Positions 11,980 through 24,578 are shown, counted from the first letter of the stretch. The stretch: 64,000 bases of DNA from Gymnopus androsaceus JB14 (GCA_009733575.1 ML769422.1:262319-326318), one strand, 5' to 3'. Notes: generated by a model not told the origin, from the sequence alone. Numbers and translations: made by a program.

Positions 11980-13085
11980 TAGTACGAAGGTATAGAGTCA
12001 ATATAGAGTGATGTCGAGTGTACAGTTTCAGGATACATTCAAAACCAACGATGTATCATGTGCAAATCGACAGATTGGAGATAGGGCTCGCATCTGGACT
12101 ATGTCTGTACTCTAAGGATATATAGCTTGCCATGTAATCGCTTGGTGCTCTCAGCTCTGGCCATCTTCGACGGCTCTTCGCCGTAGTAGTGGCTGCACTA
12201 AAGCTCGACCTGTGGGTAGGATGTATAATTCCTTGACAAGTTTATGCTCTAACTCGTTAGTACGACAGGGACCCGGCGCGCGGAGGAGGCTTGTACCAAC
12301 TCTTGTTTCGAAGGTAAGGTCCTCGTGAAGACTTGTAAGCATGTACACCCGACCGACAAAACGAAACGGAAATTTGGAAGATGAGTCTATTGCTCTCTAC
12401 GTGAAATCTATTCCCAAGCAGCCCTTGACTATTCTCAATGGATGAGTGATTTAGAACATGAGGGTAACATAGTTTAATTGTGAATAGGATGTAAATCCAA
12501 TTGCTAGAGATGTTGCGTGTTTCTGTTCTCTTAGGTTCTCTTCCCTGCCAAGTTCTCAACCTAAGCCCTAAGCTGGTACGTACAGCCATTACATTTATGC
12601 TCGAAACGTCTGCAAATGGCTGGTGGAAGTTTCGTTGATGGAAAAGTGGAAGCAAAGGTTGACTGACAAACGAGATATATAGAGGTCATGAGCCCACAGT
12701 CTGATTCTATTTTGACTCCGTTTTCCGGTGTAAAACGGGGTTTTCGTGGCTTATAGTCGACTATACTAGCATTTTTTTCTGATACTTTGGACGCAATTTG
12801 GACAATGACAAGTACAACTAACTTCATTCTTTATTAACAGTCCGCTAGTACTAGTAATACCACTGGCAACACTGGTTCCCTCATACAAAAATCAAACTCG
12901 AAAGATGTCTTGATGTGGTAAATAATATGCATGTAAAGGTGAATGAGACTAAAGTAATGCGTGCTTGAGTGTACCTATATGCGACTAGAAGAAGAGTGAT
13001 TTATGTATGCAATAACTAGACCTTGGTTGCTTCTACCCCATAAATCAATAGTAGAATAAACCGCTTTGGAGATTTCAGGTTGACA
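11980..13085. other. Intergenic region of about 1.1 kb
   Basis: No ORF here resembles a known family; the longest open frames (about 90-130 codons) lack a convincing start or codon pattern. The right end is the 3' flank of the PNUTS-like gene on the minus strand. I saw no terminal inverted repeats. Confidence 0.5.
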
Positions 13086-16000
13086 TTATGATATGATTTC
13101 GTGCGCAAAGTCACACTGATCGCCATACTTGCATCTGTTAATCACGGAGGCATATCAGTCTCCGGCTCAAATCAGGATAATTTAAGGTTCGCTCGCCTTC
13201 CGGATTGAAAGAAACTGCATGGCTTTCTTTTACTATGTCTATATCCATCTTCCCCTCTGCCTCCTCCTCTTCCTTTTCCCCGCCCCCGGCCTCGACCTCG
13301 AGCTTGACCTTCTGACCACCGTGGCTGTTCGGTGTCTTCGTATCCAAATTGGGAATAATGATTAGCGGGATTCGGCCACGGCTGATCGCTACTGCCGCCG
13401 CTCCCGTTACTGTACGAGTTGTTCGTACCCGGATTCAATTGCTGAAGAAGCATTTGTAGCTGTTCGGGAGGGAGAGACTGCACAGACATGGGGTCTACGT
13501 TATTCAGAGCCATCACATCATGGCCCGGACCAGCTATCGGCATGACGCCGCCGTTTACCCCACTACCGCCACTACCACCAAGTAACGAGGCGAATTGTCC
13601 TGATGAAAGCTGAGATAGGATATCTGTCAAGTTGGTTGGAGGAGCAGCAATGGTTTCGCTGCTCCAAAAGACAGAGTCGACGTCCGGTCCCGATGTCATT
13701 ACTATGACATCTTTGTCGACATCTTCCTCCGGTATCGTATTAGAGGCTTCGGCTGGTGTGTCCGGGATTTGAGCATCGGTCATATACAGCGCACTGAGAG
13801 CAGTCTGTTCTCGTCGCTCCTGCACCGACTTTTCTTCGCTCTGCTCGCCTCGTGGTGGATAGTCAATGTCTATTGGTATTTCGATTGCTGGTTAGAGAAA
13901 GTCATTATTTTAGTCTTGCAGTTCATTGAATGTGATTGGGATTTAAATTGCTTACGCAGGGGCTCAGACCAATCTACAGTTTCTTCGAATAAATGCGCAT
14001 GTAGAGCAGCACCTTCACCGCGATGCAGATCACGGAGATTCAAATGAATACCCTGTTGTACAGAAAACGACGTATAGGAGAAAAGAGCATCAAAGGGTAT
14101 GCGCAAAGGAAAGAAGACAAGAGAACAAATTAACACACGACCGGAAAAAGAGAAACAAGCACTGACATTGACTGGCTCATCGTCGTAGATAGCTCGTTCA
14201 ATCAGCTTGATGGCCTCGAGGCTACCATCCGGAGCCCACGTCACAGACTTCTTCTTCTTCCCGAGCTTAGTTAAACCAGCATTTCCCGCAAACGTCGTCG
14301 GCGTCCCAGCTGCACTAGGAGGAGTACCCGATGACCCCGGTGGAGGAGTTGCAGACGCACTAGGCCCAATCGCAGGCGACCCTTTCCTCCCTTTCGCCAT
14401 CGACTTTAGCACCTCCTGGAATGGATCAATCGACGACGGTTGCGCTACGTTTGCATCTTCCTTCTTTACCAACACCGCTGCTGCTGTGCCGGGTGCTGGC
14501 GGTGGCGCCTTCTTGAAGCTCGGTAGCTTTGGTTTGGCTTTGGGGGCAGAAAAGAACGACGAATCAGACTTGGCGTCTTTCGTCGAGGCTGCTTTGGCTA
14601 ATGAAGAGGAAGAAGCCGTCTCCTTCTTTACTGTGATGGGCTTTGTGGATGTTGCGGACCCCACAGCGGGTTTCTTGGAAAGTGGTGGAGCTTTGGTAGG
14701 CACTTCGAGTTTTCGTTTTTTCGATTTGGGGTCTGTGATAGATAGGATAATCAGTTAATATGCCATCATCTTTGGTATAGCGATCCGACATGACCCACCC
14801 TCTACATTTGCTTTGGACGACGCCCCGTCAACGAGTTGGCGCCATCGCCGTTCGATATTCGATGCCATATCCTTGATCGCTGTGCATCGATAATTCGTTT
14901 CGGAGGATACATAGAAAAGGGAGCATAAGAGTTATTCGTTAGATTTATTATACTATTATTTGTTTCTCTCTCATCAGGTTGTGGGCGCCAGAAGGAGCGT
15001 ATTGTAATATAGACAGTGAGAAAAGAATAGGAAAGCAAAGAAAAAGTGTTCAATCGCGTTCTCATTCTCAAAGTGACCGTGAGGACGATAATGAGATGAA
15101 TCGCTACGGTAACACAACAGGCAGAGTGAGAATAAACAAGGCCAAACTCACCAGGTGTGGGAGGCTCCTTGACAAGTTTAACCACGAGCTTGCCCAATTT
15201 TGAAACCTTGAGGGATTCGACCGTTAATGGCAAACGATCGATTATCTAAAGAAAAAGATCTGAGATTGGCGTTCTTTGGAAAACAGTCCGGTAACGAACG
15301 CACATGCAGTATAGGCATGATCGTCTCTGACAATGGATTGTCCTGCTTGGCTGCATAAGCCTGCTTCAGCCATTCTCTAGTGAGTTCTAGGGCAATCGGA
15401 TTTTCGCCCCACGCTCGAAAATAGTGGTTCCCCGCTCCGTCTCGAATTTTCGTCAGCACCTCCATGCGTAGCTGAGCATCGACTTCGGTGATACCATAAT
15501 CATCGAGACGTTGGGCCAACGTCTGTACGGCACCAGCACCGGTAAAGTTGGATGCCTGGAGCAGTGGTTTAATGGCAGTATACAGCTGCGCGCGCTTCTC
15601 GGCAGGAGAAGGGCCAGGCGGTGGGGGCGGAGGTGTGGGTTGTGAAGATGATGCAGTCGGAGTAGTCGAAGTAGAATTGGATGTCGAAGCGATGGGTTGA
15701 ATCTGGTGTGAATACTGCGATTGAGCAGACGGAGGTGAATAGAATGAACCCGGTGGGATGGCGGTGAATGACGAAGGCGAATGTAAAGACTGGGGAGAAA
15801 GAGTACCCTGCGCAATTTGTTGCGGTTGCTGTGGCTGCGGCTGCTGCAGATGAAGTTGTTGGTGTTGTTGATGTTGTTGATGCAAATTAGGGAGATACTG
15901 CTGGAGAAGAGATGGGGAAACATTGTGATTTGGATGGTAGATTGACATGTTGGAGAAAGAGTACGGCTGGGACTGGGGTTGCTGCTGTTGGGGAGTGGAA

Positions 16001-16602
16001 GAAGGCTGAGTTGGCGTTTGCGAATAAGACCTCTGTGGTTGGCTAGTTGGCTGGGTAGACGTGCCATTCATAGATACAAGAATGGGACTAGAACGATATA
16101 AATGAACAAGGGCTCGAAATGAAAAGGGACGAACGCACTCTATGACCATCTGAGTGCTTTGTGTTGGTGATTGCGAGGGTCGCTGAGTTGGTTGGACCAT
16201 TGAACTCGTGGCTCCATTCAACGAAGAATATGACGATAAGGGAACCGCAGTCGAGGGATTCGACGGTCCAGACCATGTAGAGCCATACGGAATAGAATTA
16301 TATGGGGCTTGAACATAATAATTCTGAGCATTGTAAAAGGAACTCGATGGAGAGGTGCTGGCAGGCGAGGCCGGGGCTGTGCAAAAGTGAGTTTTTGGTC
16401 GAGCAGGACGCTGAGCACAACAAAACTGACCTCCAAGCTCGGTAAAGATATCGTTCATATCGGGCAACGCTGCCGAGGTCGTCGAGGACGCGTGCGTGGT
16501 CGTTGCTGGGCGCTCTTTTGACCAATCATCAAAAGACGAAGGTGACGAGGTCTGAGCTGTCTGCTGCGTCAACCATGTCGTATAAAAGTTCGTCTGCTCC
16601 AT
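13086..16602 (-). CDS. PNUTS/Ppn1-like PP1 regulatory subunit (TFIIS-N, RVxF, CCCH)
   Basis: Nuclear protein phosphatase 1 targeting subunit of the PNUTS (PPP1R10)/fission yeast Ppn1 type, linked to transcription termination and RNA polymerase II dephosphorylation. The ATG at 16602 gives MEQTNFYTTW; the longer open frame upstream begins at TTG. In order: a Gln/Pro/Ser-rich N-terminal half, a TFIIS N-terminal-like helical domain (IIDRLPLTVESLKVSKLGKL then ASNIERRWRQLVDG), and a PP1-docking motif KKKKSVTWAPDG at about 14232-14262. Next come an RGRGRGKGRGGGRG stretch and a C-terminal CCCH zinc finger with C-x7-C-x5-C-x3-H spacing. The finger only closes if a GC-AG intron (13135-13196) is removed. 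The whole domain order matches PNUTS, which makes one gene of what look like several ORFs. One intron (about 14884-15156) is unusually long. It shares a divergent promoter with the Gon7-like gene. Confidence 0.85.
13135..13196 (-). other. GC-AG intron inside the CCCH zinc finger
   Basis: On the minus strand the exon end GGAAG is followed by GCGAGC, a good GC-type donor. A CTGAT branch-like site and TTAACAG acceptor lie downstream, 62 bases in all. Splicing joins SFFQSGR to CKYGDQCDFAHEIIS and completes the four zinc ligands. Without splicing the frame reads RANLKLS and stops, leaving a one-cysteine remnant. Confidence 0.8.
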
Positions 16603-16884
16603 ATGCTCCAGGGTTTTTGAACTTTTTTCTTTTCTCTTTTTATCTCTGAGTGAACAGGGATCGAAAAGGTTCAATTTCGGATTCTCAATGACAACGTCCA
16701 GTTCAAAAACGGAAACAGGCAACTATAACGAAAGATCAAAGTCTGAAGGGAAAAAAAACGAGCAGAACAACTTTGGCCAGGTCGAAAGGGCGATTCTGAA
16801 GAGAACACTGGCGATGCTTAGTCAGGGCCACGCGAGACCAAATGTGATGCGCTTATGTAATTGATCGCCAAAGCTGGATCTACG

Positions 16885-17205
16885 ATGTCGGCCTTGTCGG
16901 CCCATCCACTTTTCGCCATGTCCTCAATTACAATGTCCTACACTGTCCAGCCTCCTGCAGGAACCAATCTCCCCGAAATATCTCCTTCTCGTACACTCCA
17001 AGTCGCAGTGAATGTACCGAAAGATCAGCCAACAAAGAAATACTACGGCGCTTTACACGAAGCGCTAGCAGAGGCTAGAAACAAAATCGGAGATGATCTC
17101 ACGATATGGAGAGATGCTGTAGGGAAGCTTGAGATTAATAAAGAGACGAAGAGACCTACAAAGGCGGAAGACGAGGAGGATGAAGAGGAGGAGGAGCAAG
17201 AGTAA
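16885..17205 (+). CDS. Gon7-like EKC/KEOPS subunit
   Basis: Small intronless acidic-tailed protein of about 106 residues if started at the ATG at 16885; ATGs at 16918 and 16933 are also possible. The middle reads KKYYGALHEALAEARNKIGD, followed by a helix and a Glu/Asp-rich end. This matches the layout of fungal Gon7 (Tyr-Leu-x-x-Leu helix, then an acidic tail). Gon7 helps the KEOPS complex make the t6A modification on tRNAs and supports telomere work. The match rests on short motifs and architecture, so the name is tentative. It is divergent from the PNUTS-like gene, with about 280 bp between starts. Confidence 0.55.
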   Translation: MSALSAHPLFAMSSITMSYTVQPPAGTNLPEISPSRTLQVAVNVPKDQPTKKYYGALHEALAEARNKIGDDLTIWRDAVGKLEINKETKRPTKAEDEEDEEEEEQE

Positions 17206-17482
17206 ATAATTGAGCTCGAGGTGATCACTATACTTGGATTCAATGCACGAAACTGAACAATCTTGGGAAGATTCTCGCTATATGCGAAGCAAATTTCACT
17301 TACCGAATCTCCGCACTTTACGCGTTTAATAACTGTCTCCGTTTGCGAGACGTAGGGCTATAGTTGGAAGGTCAAAGTACAGAGTACAAAGTCTTGTAGG
17401 TTCTTGCGGAAATCAGTCTGCATTCCATGCTCAAGACTAGTTGTCAATACCGCACTTTCGATTGTTTTTTGAGAGAAAAACA

Positions 17483-18818
17483 ATGCCTTCAAATACTTCC
17501 GCCTTGACTATGCTCGATCGATGTAGCATTGTAAGGTGGCTCTCAGCCACAATATCCACAATAGTGGCATATCTGGCTCCGTGTGTGGTCGTGGTCCAAG
17601 CTGGTCCAAAAAGAGAGGTATATATGAGTACTTTGAGCGTATCGAACTTCAAACTACTACCCAACTCAAACAACAAGCCTATGAATCAGCTTGAATTCTC
17701 GGTTCGTACTCGTCTCACAACCCTCTTACATAGTTTGTTAACATGCATTACTGTTCTTTCAACAGATGTTCAACCCTCCCGATGCTCTATCGCCCAACAA
17801 CAGTGGATCCTCCAGTGATTCAAAAGAACCTTCCCCAGACCCTAACTCTTCTCAAGACCAGAATTCAGGTCGTATCTTTACCCCCGAAGAACAACAAGCC
17901 ACCTCCCAAGCACACCAAAAACTCAAATCCATCGTCACCGAACGGCCTGTACCCTTCCCACTTCATGTGGCATTCGCTTGGGGGCCCGTCCCAGAGGAAC
18001 GCCAGGGAATAGCTCCTCTCTTGAAGGGGTCCGGGAGTACAGTAGGTTTTTGGGAATGGACGACGGGCGATAGGTACAAGTGGGGTATACCACTGACGCA
18101 GCTGGTTGAGGAAAGGTCGGAGTTGGCGTATGCAGATGCGTTGGCGTTTGATGAAACGCAAGATTCTGTGAGGTTTGAGTTGGTGGTAGGTCTTACCATT
18201 CTTTTTATGGTTACTGGGTCCATTTGAATTAAATCTACCGTATTCGCAGTGGCCTGGATATCTACACCGACCGTGGCTGGTGTCCTTACCTCTACATGAC
18301 ATGAATAATCAGCCAATCCAATGGACGAGGAAAGATCTCGGCAAGTTCATAGCTTTAGAGTACCAGAAATTTGCAGAGGTATGTGCGTGTCCTGTACACC
18401 GGGATACATAATTTCTACATGATCACTGTTCATCGTCTAATCACATCTTGATATCTAGCTCTGCACCAGCAACGAAATACCCTGCAAAGAACCGGTCTGG
18501 CGTATCGGCTCTAACGGTGGTTTCGCATTCCAAGACATGCGGATCGAATCATTCTTCAATCTCACTGAAGACATCTGGCGTGCGGATATCAGCGTATCTA
18601 TTCCTATCCCCACCAGTAAGTTGACTGGATGGGCTGAAACGCAGGAGGAGCATTACTCGTTGACGGGAGCGGAGGGATGTTACAGTAGGATTTATCCGGA
18701 AGGACAGGATAAAAGATGTCCTTCATGTAGGAAGGTGCATACTCCCCCTGCCGAACTACAGCTGGAGCATAATCACCGTGCTGGGAAGAGTAGTACTAGA
18801 AGCTCGAAAAAGAGGTAG
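17483..18818 (+). CDS. Conserved hypothetical protein
   Basis: I do not recognise the family. The ATG at 17483 opens MPSNTSALTMLDRCSIVRWL, with a hydrophobic stretch (TISTIVAYLAPCVVVVQAG) that could be a membrane segment or signal anchor. Introns near 17700, 18186 and 18379 join a Ser/Pro-rich part to a Trp-rich globular region. That region includes FPLHVAFAWGPVP, GFWEWTTGDRYKWGIPL, WPGYLHRPWLVSLPLHD and QPIQWTRKDLGKFIALEYQK. The C-terminal part has a Cys pair (RCPSCRKVH) and ends in a basic SSTRSSKKR tail. Splicing keeps one frame throughout, so it looks like a real gene. The start exon could be wrong, because the first exon is less well supported than the rest. Confidence 0.65.
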
Positions 18819-18923
18819 ATGTCGCATACATCGCTCTCGAAGGACTTTTAATGTTGTAATTTCTAGTTTACCAAGTTTACTTTACTTTACTTCCTTCCAA
18901 TATGATAGATACTGTATGATAGC

Positions 18924-20782
18924 CTACCACCTCCACTCAACATCACCCGAAGAACGACCTCTAACCCCTTTATAAGGCTTATAATTCTCTTTTGCATTCG
19001 TCACTTTGAGTTGATCAACCTTCAAAGCTGAATACGTATGCGATGATATGTCGAATCGCACACGAATTGCATGAGAGGGGCGTGGGACGCGTTTTCTATT
19101 TGAATTTAAAAGAAGAAAGAAGATCATGAGCAGGCGATAAAAGATATTGAAAGGGGTGGTACTCACGTCGTGGAGAACGCTCCATGTAGCGACCAGCTAC
19201 TAGATGGTGATACAATAGATATTTCCCATCGTAAAACCTACGTATCATCATAAACACGCACATATAAATTTCAACGAACGAACAACATACCATCCGTTTA
19301 CTATCAAAAGACCACGAAGCGCCATTCGACACCCCAGACGTATCCAAACTCCTACTTCCACCAGCATTGATGAACCCACCTCCTCCCGACCCGCGAGATA
19401 CACTACATCGTACCCCAACAGCGCCCTGTCCCAGATGCATCTCTGCCACGACATTCTCTAGCGCATGCGTCGAGTAGCGGGAAGTTAGCACCACGTCAAA
19501 TGAGGCACCGGATTCCTCCAGCTCAACAGCAGTTTTGATCACGAAGGGAAGGGCTACGTTGCTTCTTGCTGTTGTTAATGCTTGGGACTGGGATTGAAAT
19601 TGTGAAGCATTTGGAGAGTAGGTGTAATCCATCAGTGTGAAACGGCCATCTGGGGGAACAAAGGAGAGGAGTTTGTCACGATTCCAACGTAGTAAGCTGA
19701 GTCTGGAAAGTGAGATTATGAGGTTAACGGAACGAATGTTTGGCATACCGGACACAAGGATGTAAAGCGCAATCCGATAAGACGTGAGGGTTGGTGAAAT
19801 TAAGAGAGCAATCGGGTGTTCCTGTATACCAAAGAGTCAGGACAGAACGGGAAAATAGAGGAGATAAGACGCACCAGAAAGCTTCGCGTTGGCTTCAATC
19901 CTGCCTATAACGCTATTGGACACAATGGTACCGTTCCTAGCCAGAAATCAGGCTGTTTAACACGGAGATATGTACTCGAAAAGGTTCACACTTGTTTACA
20001 ACAGCCTTGAGCTCTTCAACAATATCAAAGTATACTTCGTTGCTGTTATATCGGACGCCAGTCTTTCTCCAGGGCAATGGTGAGGAGAACGGGCCTGCTG
20101 CGGCTCCTGCACCAAATCCAGAGTTTATAGTAGAGTTGAAGTTTGTTCCAGTAGCACTGAGCAGCTTATTCAATAAGGAAGGAGGAATGACGATGTCGCG
20201 GAGGGCGTTTGAGTAGGTGGTGAGAGGATGACCTCCAGAGTCTAGAGTTTCTTCAAACAGCTATTTCAAGCTTGAATGACAGTAAATTGGAGGTAAATGG
20301 CAATGCGACGCACCTGATAAACGATGTCAAAGTTATCCCTAATGGTAGCAGCAGATACTGTTCCAAGGTATTCGCGCAAAATATCGATGAATGTTTGTAG
20401 AAATGCAAATGCCAGCAAGGGGTCCACTGAATAAAACCAGTTAGAGCATTCCTAAGCATTAGGACATTCAAGCTCACCATCGCCGCTAACAGGACACAGA
20501 AATCTCATATCTCCGACTTGAACATGACAGCACGCGCTGGGGACATTCGCAGTATTATAGGGCGCCACGTATATTACTGGGTCTACATCTGTGGAGCGCT
20601 CTGCTTTTTGTAAAGCGTTATTTACCGCGTCGATATGCAGCAGTGGGTACGCAGTGGTACTGAACCGAAATCCCGATTGAATGATGGGTCGTCTGGATTG
20701 GATTCAGAGAGAGAGTGCAGCAGAAAATTATGAGTTTAGCTTACCCGTTATTGTCTAGAATTATTATACCGTCCAAAGCCAT
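18924..20782 (-). CDS. AP-3 adaptor complex subunit mu
   Basis: Medium subunit of the AP-3 clathrin-adaptor-like complex, which sorts cargo from Golgi/endosomes to the vacuole. It starts MALDGIIILDNNGRPIIQSG, a longin-type N-terminal domain. Family motifs follow in order: FLQTFIDILREYLG, DNFDIVYQLFEETLDSGGHP, SNALRDIVIPPSLL, and the mu-homology entry PWRKTGVRYNSNEVYFDIVE. Later come LSGTPDCSLNFTNP and SFVPPDGRFTLMDYTY. The protein ends GDVEWRW at the C-terminal beta strand of the cargo-binding domain. Several short introns are present and frames join cleanly. It is convergent with the hypothetical gene, with only about 105 bp between stop codons. Confidence 0.9.
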
Positions 20783-22068
20783 GGCAATAGAAACGAGTAA
20801 CGGGCACAAGGAGGAAGGAAGAGACGCGATGAGATCATGGACGTCTATTCTGGGCGTCTATTCGAGACCGTACTACAGTAGGACTTCATCTTCTACCATG
20901 GACCGTTTTCGCGACTGAAGATTACAGACTGGCTTTTATCAATGTTAATTGCTGTACGTTCGCCGCTATAATATTTCTTTTCCATAATCATAGCTTTTCT
21001 CAGACTTGCTCCTCTTCCCAGAGCTACCGAAACGAACTATTATGGAACCCTCTTATGCCTCTCAGATACCTGATTCATGGCTGATGGCAATCTTAACTTG
21101 AATAGCAACGTTATATTATCTTAACAGGACCAAAGTCGCTATGCGCAGAGTTATTCAAGCATCCCTATTGTTATACCTAAGCGAACAGTGGATGACAGAC
21201 GTTCGCATGATGGCTGTCGCGTCTTTTGGTGATAATACATGCGCACTGAGTGAGCCTCACTTTACTAGATCTTTTAAGTACTATGCAGCGCGTCAAGCTC
21301 CGCCATCGCATGTGTTTCAGGGACCGTACAGAATAAGGAAGTTGAATTCGACCGAATGGGCTTGGGCTCAAGTAAGCTTAGGCTAAACCGAATTTTGTTT
21401 AAGCCATCGAGTGCTTTGCCAACGCTTGGCCAAGCTTGGCCAACACCGCTGTGGACTCGACAGCTGGCAGAGCATAGAGAAATAAGTTGAGAGAAACAGG
21501 CTGTGGAACTCGTAACTATTCACGATATTTTGTCACGCGTGCATTGACCCACTTTGATCTCTTTTCTTCCTCTCACAAATGGCCAAGGTTCCAAGTTAAG
21601 AGCCTGATCTGATTAATGATTCGTCAACCCCTCAGGCACTAGATCAAACTACAAACTCTGAATATTTCTGAATGGAGTCGAGTCGGACTTTGCCCTACTT
21701 TGTTTCTCGATCCAAGCTTGAAGATCTTCAAGGAAAACTGTTAATTATTCAATGATTTACCGAGATCCGGGAATTGGACAGATTTGCAAGCGATTTGTTT
21801 GCCAAACAATCTGACACGGTGAATGTTGGAGGATGTGGGGAGTGTAAGTATACCATCCTCGAACTTTATCCGTGCCATCCGTGCCGATGACCTATGGCAG
21901 AGTTACTATTGGCATTGCTACTGCGTGCATCCCGGTCCAATAACAAATATTATGAGGCCGGGACAGATTGATCCACGGTTGACAGACGTCTCTAGGCGCA
22001 GTTTCTACAGCTTGTCAGCGACTTCATCCCAATCCAGGGTTTCGCTCATTTGATGGCATACTGGCCAT
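20783..22068. other. Intergenic, upstream of peroxygenase copy A
   Basis: The left part is the AP-3 mu promoter side. From about 21530 to 21930 the sequence is clearly similar to 44080-44400 upstream of peroxygenase copy B. Shared blocks include CTCAGGCACTAGATCAAA, CTGAATGGAGTCGA and CCGGGAATTG. Thus the duplication that made the peroxygenase copies took at least 500 bp of upstream DNA with it. No ORF is supported. Confidence 0.6.
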
Positions 22069-22077
22069 GATAAAAGG
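22069..22077 (+). promoter_or_regulatory. TATA-like box of peroxygenase copy A
   Basis: GATAAAAGG lies 36 bases before the ATG. The same box within a conserved GGCCATGATAAAAGGCTG context precedes copies B (45576-45584) and C (49411-49419, minus strand) at nearly the same distance. Confidence 0.55.
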
Positions 22078-22113
22078 CTGAATATCATCCTCCAGGATTT
22101 GCACTGCTCTACT

Positions 22114-23584
22114 ATGTTTTCTTCCCTCTTAGCAGCTTCACTGCTCTCTGTTGTCCTCTCGGCGAGCGCATTCCCAGAGTATCGATCCCTCGCAGGTCTG
22201 TCTGCTGCCGAGGTCCGTGCTGTGGCTCGCACCTTCCAAGCCACCCCTGGCGCTCAACCCGTGCCTCCGCCAATTAACGACACATCCTCCAAGCTCGTCT
22301 TTGACGACGCCCATCCATTTCAGCCTGACGCCCCAGGAGACATTAGGGGACCTTGTCCAGGATTGAATACTTTAGCTTCGCATGGGGTTCGTTTTCATTC
22401 TTTATTCAGGCATTCGCCCGCCAACAAGTTCGTTGTAGTATATTAATCGCTCTGGCGTCGTAACCCCCGGTGAAATCATCACCGCGGTACAAGAAGGTAA
22501 GCATCAAAGTAATCTGTTCTGTCTCTACTATGTAGCTAACTGATTATAGGATTCAATATGGGATGGGACTTGGCCACATTCGTGACTTACGGTGTATGCT
22601 CGCTCTTACAGCGGGCTTTTCTTTAACTAATTGATTATCAATGACAGGCCTTTGTGGTCGATGGCAACCATTTAACCAACTTGATGAGTATCGGTCAAAA
22701 GACTACAGAAACTGGTCCAGATGCTCCCGCACCCGCTATTATTGGTGGTCTGAACACTCACGGCGCTTTCGAGGGTAAGTAGCTTCAGACCTCATGCTTC
22801 CACCCGCTCCCCTCACATTTTCATTCAATAGGTGATGCTAGCACTACTCGAGATGACTTCGCACTCGGCAGCAATTTCCTCTTCAATGAGACCTTGTTTG
22901 ATCAGGTAGATGACATTTTTGTTATTGTTCCATGTTGACACTGTTCACTAACCCGGATCTCCAGCTATCCCAAGCGGCGATCGACTTTGGGTCGAATGGG
23001 ACGCTCGACATACCTTCAGCCGCAGTGCACCGTCATAATCGCATCCTAGACTCCATCGCACGGAACCCCAACTTTACTTTCGTGACACCACGGTACCTGA
23101 CAGCATATGCAGAAACGACTTTCCCGCTAGCATTCTTTGTTACCAACCAGACATCGGACACATCTCTTACCCTCGGCTTGGACGTCGCACGAAGCTTTTT
23201 CCAGACGCACAAGTTCCCCGATAACTTTTACCGTCGGAATGGTTCCTATGGCTTAGCCGAGGTCGGTGATCTCGTTGTGGAAGTATTTGAGCCCTTCCCT
23301 GTCCTTCCTGGCAACAATGAGGGCGTAGGGAACTATGTCGTGGACCCGGAGGACCCTGGTTTGGTTGGTGATGGTGTAAGTAAACTACTTCGTCCGTAAA
23401 ACTATGAAAGTCTGACTCCCCTCTTCAGACCTGTTATGCCTACTACAGACAATCAAACCTAACTGTTGCGCTGTATCCTGATCCAACTGACGAGTTGCGC
23501 GCGGCCATCGCGCAGAACCTGGCGAATTTCTACTCGGGTCTGGGTGACCCAACCTGCGAACAGGTCTTTCCGTTTGGTCAGTGA
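22114..23584 (+). CDS. Unspecific peroxygenase (heme-thiolate peroxidase), copy A
   Basis: Secreted heme-thiolate enzyme that uses hydrogen peroxide to oxygenate C-H bonds, alkenes and aromatics; long type, like the Agrocybe enzyme. A signal peptide (MFSSLLAASLLSVVLSASA) precedes FPEYRS. The PCP motif with the heme-ligand Cys is in GDIRGPCPGLNTLASHG. The EGD motif for the structural magnesium spans an intron (HGAFEGDAS). The acid-base pair Arg-x6-Glu is in PRYLTAYAETTFP. Two C-terminal Cys (TCYAYY and PTCEQVF) match the disulfide of long peroxygenases. Many Asn-x-Thr/Ser sites suggest glycosylation. Five or six introns of 50-60 bp all splice in frame, and the spliced product is about 360 residues. 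Appears intact. Confidence 0.93.
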
Positions 23585-24578
23585 GGCAGGAGTTGTAGGC
23601 ATCTCTTTCTATAAATAAGTACATTCACATTTGTAGACAGCGAAACATGCATAATTGAGCAAATCGCGACGTTTTTATTCAAAGGAGAGCATAAAAGTAT
23701 GAGCAGAACATGCACGCACCAGGAGATTACCTCTTGCGCTATTTCCCGATGCCATCAGAGATTGATACTGAAAGGGAATGCTTGGTTTTGGACACTATCT
23801 ACGCCAATGGCACTGAGTACTTAGTAGGAGATTGGCGCCAGAATCGATTCGTACTAAGTACTAGTAGTGCAGATTCTTGAACCCTCTTGGTCCCTCCACT
23901 AGGCGTCGAATTCTGAGCGGAGTGATAATAATTCTTTACCTAGAGAATTGAGGTTGCGGAAAGTCACTGTATTCTTTGAGGTTGATTTTTCATCGTAGTG
24001 AAATATCTGATTATGTCCGTATGACCGTCTAGCTCGATTCCGGATTTAGTATGATTACCAACTTGGGACGGATTCTTGGACGGATTGCTCCGTACCAGAC
24101 TTATCCGATATATTTCCATTGGTACTAATGTCGACCTTAACAGTTCAGTTATTGACAAAAAGTTTTTGGAGGGCTTAACTTTGCATTCGACCATGATCAT
24201 GATAAAAGCCCCTTCATTTTGTCGGCCGAATTCCAGTCAGCGCTAATTACAGCCTGGCCATTTCTCTGTGCTCTGCCAGCTATCGAGTCCATAACAGGGA
24301 TCTCCTACAAGGCACTATCGACAGCAATAACGAAATTCGGTCCAGTTCAAGCTTAGTAGTTGTTTGAGCGCAAACTTCCGAGTCCTTCGGCCAAATTCAA
24401 CTTCCTTATTCTCTTTCTCTGATGGCATGAACGAAACATGCAATGGGGGACACTAAATCTCTGTGGTTCAGATTAGAATTCTACAAGAGACTGAGATTTT
24501 AAAATATACTAACCAGGACCCTTGACCTCCCGTTTGTGCAGTACTTCAGAGATCTAGTAGCAAAGTGACTTTGAAAGT
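23585..24578. other. Intergenic, 3' of peroxygenase copy A
   Basis: The first 60 bases or so match the 3' flanks of copies B and C (GTTGTAGGC and TATAAATAAGTACATTC blocks), so the duplicated unit includes the 3' UTR. The rest contains no recognisable gene. Confidence 0.5.

Noticed and set aside
12257..12827. Overlapping minus-strand open frames
   Set aside because: No domain, no consistent codon pattern, and several alternative frames overlap equally well.
16603..16722. Longer N terminus for the PNUTS-like protein
   Set aside because: It begins at a TTG codon and is basic and low-complexity; ATG at 16602 is the first proper start.
16861..16884. Upstream extension of the Gon7-like protein
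   Set aside because: The longer frame starts at TTG; the first ATG is at 16885.
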